64,000 nucleotides of DNA from the NCBI GenBank assembly GCA_905250075.1, contig CAJNOP010000082.1, positions 124,001 through 188,000 on the forward strand. Direction: 5' to 3'. Of the stretch, positions 21,893 through 33,071 are shown in pieces. The notes beneath the pieces are model-generated. The model worked only from the letters and a program-made list of their open reading frames with translations, did no database searches and was not told where the DNA came from. A program made the translations under genes and the position numbers. Source of the stretch: Rotaria sp. Silwood1. Lineage: Eukaryota > Rotifera > Eurotatoria > Philodinida > Philodinidae. Position 1 is the first letter of the stretch. Every line of letters starts with the position of its first letter.

Positions 21893-23218
21893 ATGAATCG
21901 TACAGCAAAAGACATGTCTGAATTTTTGTCCAACATGACACAGGATACTGCTAACTCGAAATGCGAGAATTGTGCTGTCAATCGATGGGAATATTGGTGT
22001 GAAAAGTGTGAGAGCTACTTGTGTACCACCTGTTCAAAAAATATTCATTCACAGAAAGTCCATCAAAATCATGCTGTTGTGTCTGCTAATCAAAAGCGTT
22101 CTTCAAACACATGTTCAGATCATCCAGATGAAAAAATAAAACTTTGGTGTATGATATGTGAAAATCATATTTGTCGGGATTGTCTTTTATTTAAACACAA
22201 GGATCATACGTATACTGGTTTACAAGATATTGTGCAAGAAACAAAGTCGAAAATCCAATCATCACTACAACCTATCAGACAAAATCTCGAGAAAGCTGCA
22301 GCGACAACTCATAGTGTTATAAAAGAACAGCATCAGCATTATACAGCAACCAAATTAGATATCGATGAAACATTTAAAAAATTACAGTCGTTTTTAGAAA
22401 TAAGAAAAACAAAATTAATGCGGCAACTGGACAATTTCCGAGCAGAAGAGACATCAATATTAGAAAAATATCAAGCAGATATTAATGAACAACTGAAGAC
22501 AATAAACGCAAGAGAGGTTCTGGTGAAACAAATGTTCGATAACAATGATAGCATTCAGATCATGAAAATGAAAAAAACTTTACTAGATTATGATCAACAA
22601 ATCAATCAACAATTTCGACGACTTGAACAAGGATGCACTCTTGCTAAAGCTAGTTTTCATGTGAGTACAGATCTGCAACAAGAAATTGCTGAATACGGTG
22701 TTATCACGACTGAGAATGTTGTATTAACTCCAGATGGTGCTGAAGAAAAGAAGAACCATATGTTTTTGGATTTATCAAGACCTTTAGGTGAAAGTTCAAC
22801 TTGGGCGTATGAAGCATCTTACGGTCGTGGCTATGTATTCCGATTGAAAAATCCGTTGAAAATTCGATCCGTACAATTAGAAGCATCAGTACATGGACAA
22901 GTAGTTATTTACGTAGTAAATAATTCTGGGATCATTGTCAACAAAGCATCTCTTATTTCAAATGATATAACTATGAAATGGACAACGATTCCGATCATCG
23001 CCGAACTAAACACTGACTATTCTATTTTAGTCTGGTCGCCAAATATAAATGGGCAATTTTCGTACAAAAAAGGTGATAATAATTTTCGTACAATTGATTC
23101 AGAATGTTCGATTGAAAGTAAATACGCAACTATAAACCATGACCTATCGATCGGAGAACGGTTGACGATTTCTTCAAATTCGCATTCAATTCAAATGATG
23201 ATTGATATTGAAAAATAA
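21893..23218 (+). CDS. TRIM-like protein: two B-boxes, coiled coil, novel C-terminal domain
   Basis: A single exon of 441 residues from ATG 21893 (MNRTAKDMSEF); the frame extends upstream but without another ATG. Two zinc-binding B-box motifs are visible: residues ~24-60 (CENC, CEKC, CTTC, final H57/H60) and ~74-105 (CSDH, CMIC, CRDC, HKDH). A long helical, Gln/Lys/Glu-rich coiled coil spans ~110-250. The last ~165 residues form a beta-rich region of unassigned type, with aromatic-rich strands (STWAYEASYGRGYVFRLK, TDYSILVWSP). It is neither the NHL repeat nor the B30.2 domain usual in TRIMs. No RING finger precedes the B-boxes, so ubiquitin-ligase activity is not supported. Likely a cytoplasmic scaffold. 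Intronless state fits duplication or retroposition within an expanded family. Confidence 0.8.
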   Translation: MNRTAKDMSEFLSNMTQDTANSKCENCAVNRWEYWCEKCESYLCTTCSKNIHSQKVHQNHAVVSANQKRSSNTCSDHPDEKIKLWCMICENHICRDCLLFKHKDHTYTGLQDIVQETKSKIQSSLQPIRQNLEKAAATTHSVIKEQHQHYTATKLDIDETFKKLQSFLEIRKTKLMRQLDNFRAEETSILEKYQADINEQLKTINAREVLVKQMFDNNDSIQIMKMKKTLLDYDQQINQQFRRLEQGCTLAKASFHVSTDLQQEIAEYGVITTENVVLTPDGAEEKKNHMFLDLSRPLGESSTWAYEASYGRGYVFRLKNPLKIRSVQLEASVHGQVVIYVVNNSGIIVNKASLISNDITMKWTTIPIIAELNTDYSILVWSPNINGQFSYKKGDNNFRTIDSECSIESKYATINHDLSIGERLTISSNSHSIQMMIDIEK

Positions 23219-23628
23219 AAGTATTTACGCATAATAAATCTGCATATTCTTTAACAAACTTCTCTTATTAGAAAAAAGATTAAGAAATCCAAGTTTTGTT
23301 ATCTAATGCAATGATCGACAGGGTGCGTGTTTATATGGGCATTGGTGGATGAAGATAAGATCTACACCCATACTCGAACCGAAATCATTCATCTATGACT
23401 GAGTGAGCTTGTTCTTGATTCCTAGTATAAAATAATATCCTAAACGTTTCCATTAGAGCTATGAAATACACGAGAACTGCCCATCTATAAACTTAATGAC
23501 TATTCTCTATCGTTATCAATCTGATGCCTTTTTTATTTCTTGCTGATTTTGTGTCTGAACTCCGTTAATTATACAATTGTTAGATATGCGACACTTGCTT
23601 CGATGTGTTCTTGAATAGTATAGAAATT
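23219..23628. other. intergenic between convergent genes
   Basis: Downstream regions of the B-box gene (plus) and the broken gene (minus). It has an A-rich start and a CA-rich patch near 23365. No gene seen. Confidence 0.4.
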
Positions 23629-24230
23629 TTATGTTGATGTGTTCTGAGCAGCGATTTGGCTTTCAATAAAGGCAACAAATGCATTGTACACTTCTGCTTT
23701 AGGTTTGCTCCGATCGTACTGAAAGTCACCGCTCGCTGGCTTTCCATTAAGCTTGATTAGATTAAAACTTGGGTGGTAGTACGAAGCACCATACGTGCAC
23801 TGCATGTCGCCTGTAATACAAGAAAAATAATTAGAGCACATCGAATCCAACACGTTTGGAAGGTGATCACCGATCACTAATTCTGTTTCAAGATCTATTC
23901 TAGGTGGGTGTGAATGGCATACCTTTCTGCAGAGTCATTGCAAAGTTATTGCCGCATCCCCAAAAATCATCTTCAGATTTGACGTGATCCCATCAATTCC
24001 ATATTTCATCACTACTACCGCCAACATTCCAGTTCTGTTCAGCTGATCGAAAGAATGCGCACATGAATATTTAATTTCGTATGTGGTTTGTTAGAAAACT
24101 TGAAATCTCTGGGCGATTTCGAACGATATCTTTTTTTTTGACTAACCTTCAACCAGAGTTGTAGATTTGTTAAATGCAGAATATCAGTGACTTTGACTCT
24201 CTTCTCTATGAGAATTTCACCATAGGGATG
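23629..24230 (-). pseudogene. unrecognised multi-exon gene, probably broken
   Basis: Last exon about 23818-23629 (acceptor tattacag) encodes DMQCTYGASYYHPSFNLIK, then KPASGDFQYDRSKPKAEVYN, ending STST-like residues and TAA. The preceding exon, about 24041-23925, reads FFRSAEQNWNVGGSSDEIW, one in-frame TGA, then DHVKSEDDFWGCGNNFAM and a GGTATGC donor. A still earlier exon (about 24230-24142) may encode HPYGEILIEKRVKVTDILHL followed by a GTTAGTC donor. Paired Cys suggest a secreted protein. The single TGA implies inactivation or a sequence error. Family not recognised. Confidence 0.4.
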
Positions 24231-24599
24231 CAATCAATCTAATGAGTCACAGCACGAGTGCATAAATGGATAGGTATGCAGAAAGGCAACAAAAAATTTA
24301 GTGAAAGTGACAAATATAGGACAGACAAATCATTTTCAGCAGGCTTTGTCATTCACTAAATTCATGTGATCGAGTCATAAGAACGTATGAATCATAATAT
24401 GATGACATAGAACAAAAAATTAGTCAAGAAAAAAAGAACGAAACCTCAAAGTGCTTCTGTTGGATATCAGTTTTTTAAATAAAATGTTGAAGACTAAGTT
24501 GAAATCTTCTTTTTCTAGATTCAGAGGTTTAGAAGAATCTACTTTGTCTCTTTTATGTCAGGTGAATGCGTCTTCACCCGTTGAAAAAACGGTGTTGTT

Positions 24600-24718
24600 G
24601 GAAAACGTCGAAAAGGAAAATGTCGAAAAGGAAAACGTCGAAAAAAAGATAAAGAAAATATCCATATATGGAAGTTCTCTTTATCTTTTTTTCGACGTTT
24701 TCCTTTTCGACGTTTTCC
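24600..24718. repeat. long hairpin with 15-bp tandem units in both arms
   Basis: The left arm has three tandem copies of ggaaaacgtcgaaaa (middle copy c to t) followed by aaagataaaga. The right arm is the reverse complement with two copies (tctttatctttttttcgacg and so on). The loop is atatccatatatggaa-like, itself partly palindromic. The structure folds on itself almost perfectly. Confidence 0.85.
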
Positions 24719-24723
24719 ACCAA

Positions 24724-25011
24724 CCCAGGTGATTCGATCCGACTGTCGGATTACGTCGGATTATATCGGATTATATCGGAAAAATTACCGGATTTTAACG
24801 GATCCGACGGGAACTCGTCGGAAGTTGTCGGCGTCCTAGCCACAGGATTCCGACAGGAGGTTCCGGATGTCGTAATAATCAGGATCCTGCGAAATCCCTG
24901 AAACTCCGACACTTTCCGACATCCAGAACCACTTGTTGGAATCCTGTGGTTAGGATTCCGACAAATTCCGGCGAATTTCTATCGGATTCGACAGGGTGAA
25001 TTCGACCTGGG
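24724..25011. mobile_element. GC-rich TCGGA/TCCGA foldback element with CCCAGGT termini
   Basis: A 288-bp island much richer in GC than its surroundings. It begins CCCAGGT and ends ACCTGGG (inverted 7-bp termini) and is filled with tcggatt, tcggaa and the reverse-complement word ttccgac. No coding frame of note. It behaves like a non-autonomous foldback or MITE-like element. No convincing target-site duplication is visible. Together with the adjacent hairpin it could be one composite insertion. Confidence 0.5.
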
Positions 25012-27372
25012 AAGAACGAAAAAACGTCTTAAACTGAGAATTATATAGCTTCTACATTGATCGTGTGTCGATAGATGCCAATACGTAATTGCATTTGCGC
25101 ACTGCAGATCATCAACAACAGATAGTTCGATTATTGCTTTGCACAAGCTCATTTATCTTACTGAACTTTCAGTGCCGAACTGATTCAAATGATAATACCA
25201 GTTACCTGTTATATGTGAAAAGAACGCTGTTTTAGTTCTGTGCCGATCCATCGCCTCGATCGGGTATGAGCGTGTATGTCTTCCGTTCAACCACATCCAC
25301 ACTCTGAAAATCAATCACGACCGAAAGTTGGAAAGCTTAGGAATAGATATCGATGACATTGAGAGTCTTTGTTTCACTCTACACACTCCGTTCTTCATCA
25401 TCGTTAAAGTGGTTTCGTCATGTTGGTTGTTTGTATCTCTTTGGAAATACAACTGAAGCTTTTTGAAAATAGTTTCGATTAAAATGCTTTATTTTTTCAT
25501 CTATTGATTTTATAAATATTTGAACGAAAAGACGATTCTCGGCTAAATTATTTTATGCAAAATTTAAAGAAGGTTTTGAAACATATTGATATGCGTTGTA
25601 TTGATCAACATAACAATAACTAAGAAACTATTCGAACAGAAATCTGAAAGTGAGCTCAATCGAACACGTACTAAAAACGTTTCCATCGTTTAAAATCTAT
25701 CGCAGTCATTTGCTTTGCAACGTGGTCACATATAGCTTACGAAGCACTTTCATTGCTTCGGAACATCTCTGTAGTTGGTTAGTTTTGGTGTAGATATAAG
25801 TCTAAGAGTGTGAATATGAATGTAGGTATGGTTCTTCTCAACATCCTTATCCAACTAAACATTTGCGCTCTACATTCTAACTCACCCACTCTCGTATGTG
25901 TACACGTTTAGTAGTGAAATGAGCGGAAAAACTAAAATGAAAATATTTGTCACTGCAAAATGAATATTTTCAGAGTTTACCGTTCATACAGCTCTCAGAT
26001 GATATATATATAAGGCCCTAGAAGCTCAATAGTCAAAGCAATACTTATGTCAGCGTATTTTGAGTCCTGAGTGAACAGGCACTAGAGCAGAGAAATTGAT
26101 TCGCCAGTTGTAGCTAATTAAAAATTAGGAGGAAGCACTAAACTGGATCTAGGTAAAGAGATATTTTCTTGATGTCTTGATGTTTCAAGTAAATTCAAAG
26201 TACTGACGTAAACTGATGCGCGTCAAGCTGTGGGGAAAATGTGAACATGTAAAAATTTTTGAAAAAAACGACAATTTCTTGTAGTTCAAAATCAAACAGA
26301 AGCGATCGATTTCATTCGAAAAAATGACTTGTAACCCTTCGTGAACCAGCAAATATCAATGGTTAACTACGGTAAAAAAAGCTAATAACTGTAGATCGAT
26401 AAAAATTGCAATTATTTTCATTTAGCTTATCAAGTACTAGAAAATGTATCATAATATTTCTTGTACGTAAGATAATGGAAATGTTGAAAGAAATCATGAA
26501 CAGTTTTAGATGATACCATTCATTTTTTTACTTGATTTTTCCTTTCATGATAGAATATCTCGTCGAACGAATCTTAGTTTTTAACTTGTGGTTGATACCA
26601 ATACAGTTCTACGGTATATTATAAATATGACTTGAATCTATACTCCTGACTATAACAATAGAAAGAATATACGTGAAGAGGCGGCAGTAGCATTTAATAA
26701 AAATCATTTTTGTTTATGTTGCTCTAGTTACTCCACTTTTCTTGTTATAGATATAAGAAAAACACTATTAAAAACAAGTATTTTGTTTCTTTCTGTCGTA
26801 GAGAAGAAAAAGAAAATAAATCAAAATGATTGTGTAAACATAAACTTCTCATAGTCACCTTCTGAACGGTTGAAATTGCAACTCTATGCCAAATTAATCT
26901 ATACTAGATGTCTTATATCTAAAATTTTACGAAATAGAAAGTATGTACAAATTTGTAATGTGATACTTTGACAGTACAAGAAACTAATTCAAAAAATCTT
27001 TCTTTGAAAATTATTCCTTCGATATTTCAGAGAAGTTTAAAAGTGCTACTTTCAATCTGAATATAAAAACTTTTCTACAGTAGAAGTGGTCAAGAAACTA
27101 GAGAAGCTTTGTACTTCTCTTTTTTTTTGAAATATTTAAAATTGTTTTAAATAATAGTAGATTGCATTGATTTAAATATATTTGAAATTTGTTATCAAAA
27201 TTAATACGCATAGTGTAGTTGTTTTTGTAAGCTGATTTGTAAGTTTCATTTTTTTTTTGCAGACTTAAATCCATGAAAGTAGAATTGATCTGGTATTTGA
27301 AGTCACAGTTGCTTGTATTTCTTCAGCTATTATAAAAGTCATATCTATGTTTATTTAGACCGGCAACCAATT
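25012..27372. other. intergenic, AT content rises
   Basis: CA- and GT-rich patches at about 25290 and 25800-25900; from about 26.2 kb the sequence becomes clearly more AT-rich. A tatatatataag element at about 26000 is the best TATA-like word but has no gene to serve. No coding exons supported. Confidence 0.4.
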
Positions 27373-28059
27373 ATGTCATCGTCTAATACATATCAACTTG
27401 ATTGTGGTGGACGAGCTTGTCCCATTTGTGGCAAATGTCGTGATTGGTATTGGGATAAAGGTAGTCGTTATCTTTATTTCTGTACCATGTAATCTCCCAT
27501 CAAATAAACCAATCTAAATATAATCTTGAAAGATGACAAGATACGTGAATAAAATCTTGGTTATTGTCATTCCTATACTAGTATTTATTAGTCACGTTAA
27601 AAATTGATATTTTAGATTGCACAGTCGATGGAATAAATGAATAGAACTATTTTTGTTGATATTATTCATTTTTTATGCAATTATTGATCAGTTGGAAAAA
27701 TATGCATTCGAAACATCAACAAAATAAACGAATACAAACATGGTTAGGAATACTCATTTGTCAAGTGATCTTTGTTGATATTACTAAGTCGTCACATCGT
27801 TTTTTGAAATGACAAAATAGAGGAACAGAATTTTATTTAGTAAACTTCATCTATCACATGATTCTTAATCAAATGATAAATTCATAATTTCTAAAGTAAG
27901 TCGACCTCAACAGGTGAACATAATCTTGGTTTTCAAGAAGCTGGTTGGCAACGTCGCCATACAGGTTGCTATTATGGTCCTGGTGCTGTTTATCATGATG
28001 TTCTTCATAATGGCTGCTATCATAGTTTATGTGTTTGCGAAAAACGCAGAAAAAACTAA
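27373..28059 (+). CDS. 77-residue Cys-rich protein, two exons
   Basis: Exon 1 (27373-27460) and exon 2 (27914-28059) join in phase 1 across a 453-bp GT..AG intron. The protein starts MSSSNTYQLDCGGRACPICG and ends CVCEKRRKN with a TAA. It has eight or more Cys in a CPIC-x2-C arrangement and a second cluster (GCYHSLCVC), plus conserved-looking aromatic/Gly motifs (CRDWYWDKG, GCYYGPG). There is no signal peptide, so a small intracellular zinc-binding protein is a reasonable inference. The exon 2 bases also read open in other frames on both strands, but only this frame continues the splice and the Cys pattern. I do not recognise the family. Confidence 0.65.
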
Positions 28060-30129
28060 ACATGTGATCACAGTCAATCGAAAGCTCTTCCATGTGTTCT
28101 TTTTCTTTTTTCCCACTACCATACTCTGGCTTTTTTTTGACATTATTCAATGCAAAAAGAAAAAGTATGAAATGCACTGCATCTTATGACATGTCCGCTT
28201 TGAGGAATAAATCAAGTTTGATGAGATAAAAATTATACTAGAAAACAAAATTGCATGCTTATTTTCTGCAATGTGAGTTGTGAGCTAAGTAAATATCTCT
28301 TGTGATTTATATTGATTAGTATTATTATTAATATATAACATTTCAATAAGTTATCAAATAATCTGCAAATTATATTTAAGCACAACTCTATTTACCAAGA
28401 TAACTGACAGAATAAAAGAAGACAAAAACTATTATATCAATGAAAACTTGAATAATATTAAATTCTACAGACTTTGATATTTTTTGTTTTGTTAGATGTA
28501 TCAATCTGTAAAATAGTGTCAGTCCTTAAGTCTATATCATATCACTTTGCCGCTTTCATTTGTTTATTTCTCTATATCTGAGTTCCCTTTTAAAATTTTA
28601 TATTCGTGTCAGATTTGAATAAAGAATATATTTACAAGATCTTATCAATGTGTATTTTGAATAGCAGGAATAAACTTTGTTTGTACTATTAACTATCACA
28701 ACTCTGTGATTGATTATCGAAAGAGAGAGAAAATTAGCAACATAAATCCTTAATGTATCAGAACATATTGAGTTTATTGATAAAATAGTTACTCTTATTG
28801 ACTATACTATAAATTTTCTTTCTTATATATTGTCGATGTGAATGTACTTTGTAGGAAATAACTATAACATACGATGCAGTGCATGACTTCGTTTTCTAGC
28901 TGCATAAAATATGTGGGAGAAATAAATACAGTATGATAGTAAAAAGGAAAAGAAATAAATTCAATCGGTCTCTATTATAACTAATATCGTTCTAACCTAA
29001 AAAAAGATAATAAGATATATATGCATCTTAATAATGAAAGATATAGTCATAACAATAAGGAAAGCTGTAAGAAACTAAAATAATACTACGCAAAAATGTT
29101 ACAAACAGCATAGAAAAGATTTTTTGTATTAATGAATGTGATTGGTCAATAGTATACATTGAATATAAGCAGGATACTCGCTTATTCTACATCTTCACTG
29201 AACTTTGATTATTAAATGTAATCTTTTGGAAAAACAGAAATATGATCAAACATATAAAATACTCAATAGCCCTTAGCACACAGATCATGAGAATATTTTT
29301 CGAACATTGAACACATTAGTATTATTATTTTTGAGTTTTTATATAAAGAATATATTTAGCACAGCATATGTAACATGTAAGTTGATAAAAGGGTCAGTGT
29401 AGCTAGATTTTAGCTCGTTTGTAGTATGATATGATGATCGATTCGAAAATCTTTACAATTTTCATTTGTTCTAGATAACTGCATATCCTTATGATAATCA
29501 TGCATTAGCATTAATATTCAATCCATAGGATGAGTCATTAATGGACAGTGATCAATAGTACAGCGCACCTCAATTGAATCTTCTCCGATTGTTGTTCTTT
29601 ATTAAAATTACTGGAGTTTGGTTTTTAGTTTTCGACAATCAATATATAGCAAGAAAGTACAGACTTTACTGCATTGCATGAAATATTAACCATAAATAAC
29701 AAATACAGTTCAGAGAACAAAGAATACAAGAAAAAAATAGGATATGTTATTATACTACGTATTGATGTAGAAAGACTCAAAAGTGGTCATAATTGCAAAA
29801 TCTATCATTTCTGATTTCTTTAGAATCATACTGTTTTTCATGCAATCACAGATATCTTTCTGTCGCTATTTTTCTCGCTCTAGAAATCTCTCAAAATTAA
29901 AACATTCGACATAAAATACGTTATTAAAAATACGTCAGCTTTGCAATCGCTTGTTAACTCATTGGTATTTTTGTAATACATTACTATCTGTTGTTATTGA
30001 AAGTAAACAAGTACAGATAAAGAATTTTCTTGCTACGATGTAATCAATCATCTATTTGTATTTTCATATAATAAATAATATTTTCTTATCACTAGCAGTA
30101 AAAAAATATGCATACATTAACTATTAAAA
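28060..30129. other. intergenic, nothing recognised
   Basis: Very AT-rich with no coding-like frames, strong repeats or RNA gene that I can identify. Confidence 0.45.
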
Positions 30130-30552
30130 ATGTTTCTTGTTTGGTTGTTTTTACTATTTGTGCCCAATGTAGCTTTGGCAACAAATGTAACTCGTTCAAC
30201 ATCTTTATCACAGTTGAAAACACGTCAATCTAAACATTTTCTGTGTCAAATGAATGTAAAAATGTGTTCGAGTAGTTTTTTTTCGAAACCATTGTCATCC
30301 GATTATTTTAATAGTAAACTTTTCAATACTCACAGCACAATAAAATCTAAATTACTAACTGAAACATCAAGTTTATTACAAAAAGATTTATATGTCATTC
30401 CTAGTTACATTTCATTAAAGTATACACCAAGTTCAACATCTTATTATTTATTGACATATCAAGAACGAATAACGTTTCTTTATATTGCTGGTGTACTTCT
30501 TATTTTTGGCTCAGCATTATTTGAATGTTATAAATATTATTGCAAAAAATAA
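30130..30552 (+). CDS. small type I membrane protein, unrecognised
   Basis: A single exon of 140 residues from ATG 30130. Residues 1-18 form a signal peptide (FLVWLFLLFVPNVALA), followed by an NVTRS sequon, a Ser/Lys/Thr-rich middle and a C-terminal membrane helix (TFLYIAGVLLIFGSALFECY) ending in a short basic tail (KYYCKK). Third-codon positions are A/T rich, as in the neighbouring certain genes. A polyadenylation-like aataaaataa follows the stop. No family recognised. Ordered signal peptide and TM make chance unlikely. Confidence 0.55.
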   Translation: MFLVWLFLLFVPNVALATNVTRSTSLSQLKTRQSKHFLCQMNVKMCSSSFFSKPLSSDYFNSKLFNTHSTIKSKLLTETSSLLQKDLYVIPSYISLKYTPSSTSYYLLTYQERITFLYIAGVLLIFGSALFECYKYYCKK

Positions 30553-33071
30553 TTATGAAATGATTATTCAAAATAAAATAACGAAATGAATTATTCTTCT
30601 ATTAACTATCACTAATAAACATTATATCTATTAATTCATATATAAAATCATTTTATAAAACACATCAAGTATTCTAATTAGTTTATTGAATAATAAATAT
30701 AAAACAAAATAAATTAAATAATCATTTATGCTATTATAGTCTATTTATAAATATTGTTATGCAATCTCGAAAAGGTATTTAAGATATGGATATGAGAAAT
30801 ATTTTTGACTATACCGATAAAAATATTATAACTGAAGATATATAAATTGAACTATAGTTAAACTTTATAATTTATAAAACTTATTAGAAAACGAATGAGT
30901 TACATGTTTGAATTACAAAATTAGCTGCTGTTCACATCAATTTTGAGATAAACATTCAATATGGCACGTTTCTAAGTAGAGGCGATTATTTATTAAATAA
31001 ATATAGTTGGTTAGTACATCTTTCAATAGATCACGACATATGACGTATTCATATTTGTTTTATTTTGCATCAGTCTAGTTATGATAGTCATCAGTGCTAG
31101 AATTTTTCATAACTTGAGTGGTAATTGATTACTATCAATAAAAGAAAGTGACAGCTTGGTCGTTTTCAATATCATAATCAATTGAATTGCTGTCATATAT
31201 GTATGTATCAATGTTAATTTTATCGATGAAAACCGACAATAAAACTTTTCTTATTCTTATTCTTGATCAATTAAATTCAAATTAGTCAAACTTTTCAAGA
31301 ATACATTGAATGAAAATCAAAATTGATTCTACTTGAAATTTGGTTTATATTGAATCTAATGACGAGAAATCTTGTATAGAGTTGAATCATTTTGAAATTA
31401 AAACTAATTTTATTGTAAAACTTAATCGCATAACGTTAAGTTCATTGGAATACTTCTACTTTTCTATAATAGTGTGTGATTACAAATTCATCTCATAATA
31501 TGTCAATCGACCAATTGGTATCAATCATACCTTGTTAGAGGTTTAATTGAGTTGTATTGTGGACAAGTTACTAATCAAGACAGTAAAATACGAAAGCAGA
31601 AGGGCTTCAAAAGAATTACTCCCAACGGAAACCATTCTTAATTAGTAAAAATTCGCCTCATAAGAAACTTACAGAAGTCGTCCAATCATTTTTGTTCCTA
31701 ACTAATATNNNNNNNNNNAAGAAACTTACAGAAGTCGTCCAATCATTTTTGTTCCTAACTAATATTTGCATATTCTTCAAGATGAAATTCATGGATTGAA
31801 GGTTGTGACACTAGGAGAATTAATTGTTCTTTATTACAATCACACTGATGCTCGTCGCAAGTGTATCTATTATATATTGATAGAGCAATTATGCCGATAA
31901 TTGAAAATTAGCTGCAATTAGTTAAAGACAAACGTGTAGAAACCAATTTGAAAATTACATTTTTTCTTTCGACTTCAATGAGACGATTTTATTAGAGACA
32001 TATATGGATCCAGTCGGAAAGATTCCCTTCGAAAAATTTGTAATGATATAGATAAGAAACTATTGTCAGTTAATTATATTTTAACAACATATTCTTTTAT
32101 TGTCATATATCTGAATATTGTCGTAATTTTACATTTTAATTAGACCAAAACATAGATAGTTAATAATATTATTCTCTCTATACAGTTGGAATCGACTTTC
32201 TGATATTTTTCAAAATCTTAGTATATTTAATTGCATGATTTCTTTTTATTTGCTTACGATAGCTCAAAAAATTTGACAATAAAAATAATAATATCATCAA
32301 CTATGATGAATATATTGAAAACTGAAGTCACTGCCAAACCAACATTAACTTCACAAAGAAAGATGACAACTGTGTCATTACTAAGAACAATATTTGCACA
32401 TGTATAGTCATCATCGATATTTTTTTCTATCACAGATGTCAACAGTACATCAAATGACAAGACAAACACAAGTACTATTTCAATTAACCTTCTAAATCTA
32501 ATACTTACTTTCTTATAATAAATTTGAATATTAATCGAGATTTGAAATATAAAAATTTATTTTCATTGAATTAAATTAAATACTCAAAGTAGAATATAAT
32601 TGAACAAAAAACAAACTATCTAATGACATAAAATAATTCTTCCATTTTAAATTCATAAGATTAAGAACATCCTTTTCGACATCTAAAGTTCATATTCATA
32701 TAAAAGCCTTTAGAATATATTACATAAAGTTCATTAACTATGCATGTCATACTATTCAATACACAAAGGACATTTCACTCACAAACAGAACAAAATTATC
32801 GAGAAAATTGTATTTTTAATCATTTATAGAAGGATACACACTTTATTGCATAATATGACTCTTGAAGAACAAAAAACTATTATATGTCGCATTGGAACTA
32901 GAAGTTGTTTTTTTGTAAAAGACGTCCAGTGCAACAAGGGTAATAATGTCGTATTCAGTCAGAGTAAAGACTTCAAAAAGAAAAAGTATTCTTTGTGTTT
33001 ATTCTGGATGATAATATAATTTTATTTATTTTCCTTGAAACGTATACAAATGTAATAAAATAAAAATGTTC
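30553..33071. other. intergenic, includes assembly gap
   Basis: AT-rich. A minus-strand open frame at 32469-32254 lacks an ATG but ends in a hydrophobic helix (FNIFIIVDDIIIFIVKFF); not supported as a gene. Otherwise only the gap described separately. Confidence 0.4.
31662..31765. other. assembly gap (10 N) flanked by identical 47-bp copies
   Basis: N run at 31709-31718. The 47 bp before it (31662-31708) are repeated exactly after it (31719-31765). This is the usual signature of a scaffold join whose two contig ends overlap. Confidence 0.95.

Noticed and set aside
11760-25900. CA-rich patches as interstitial telomere repeats
   Set aside because: The patches (near 11.77, 19.59, 23.37, 25.29, 25.88 kb) are short and irregular; no consistent hexamer array is visible.
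27869-28189. Open frames on both strands overlapping exon 2 of the Cys-rich gene
   Set aside because: They are shadows of the real frame, which alone continues across the intron and keeps the Cys pattern.
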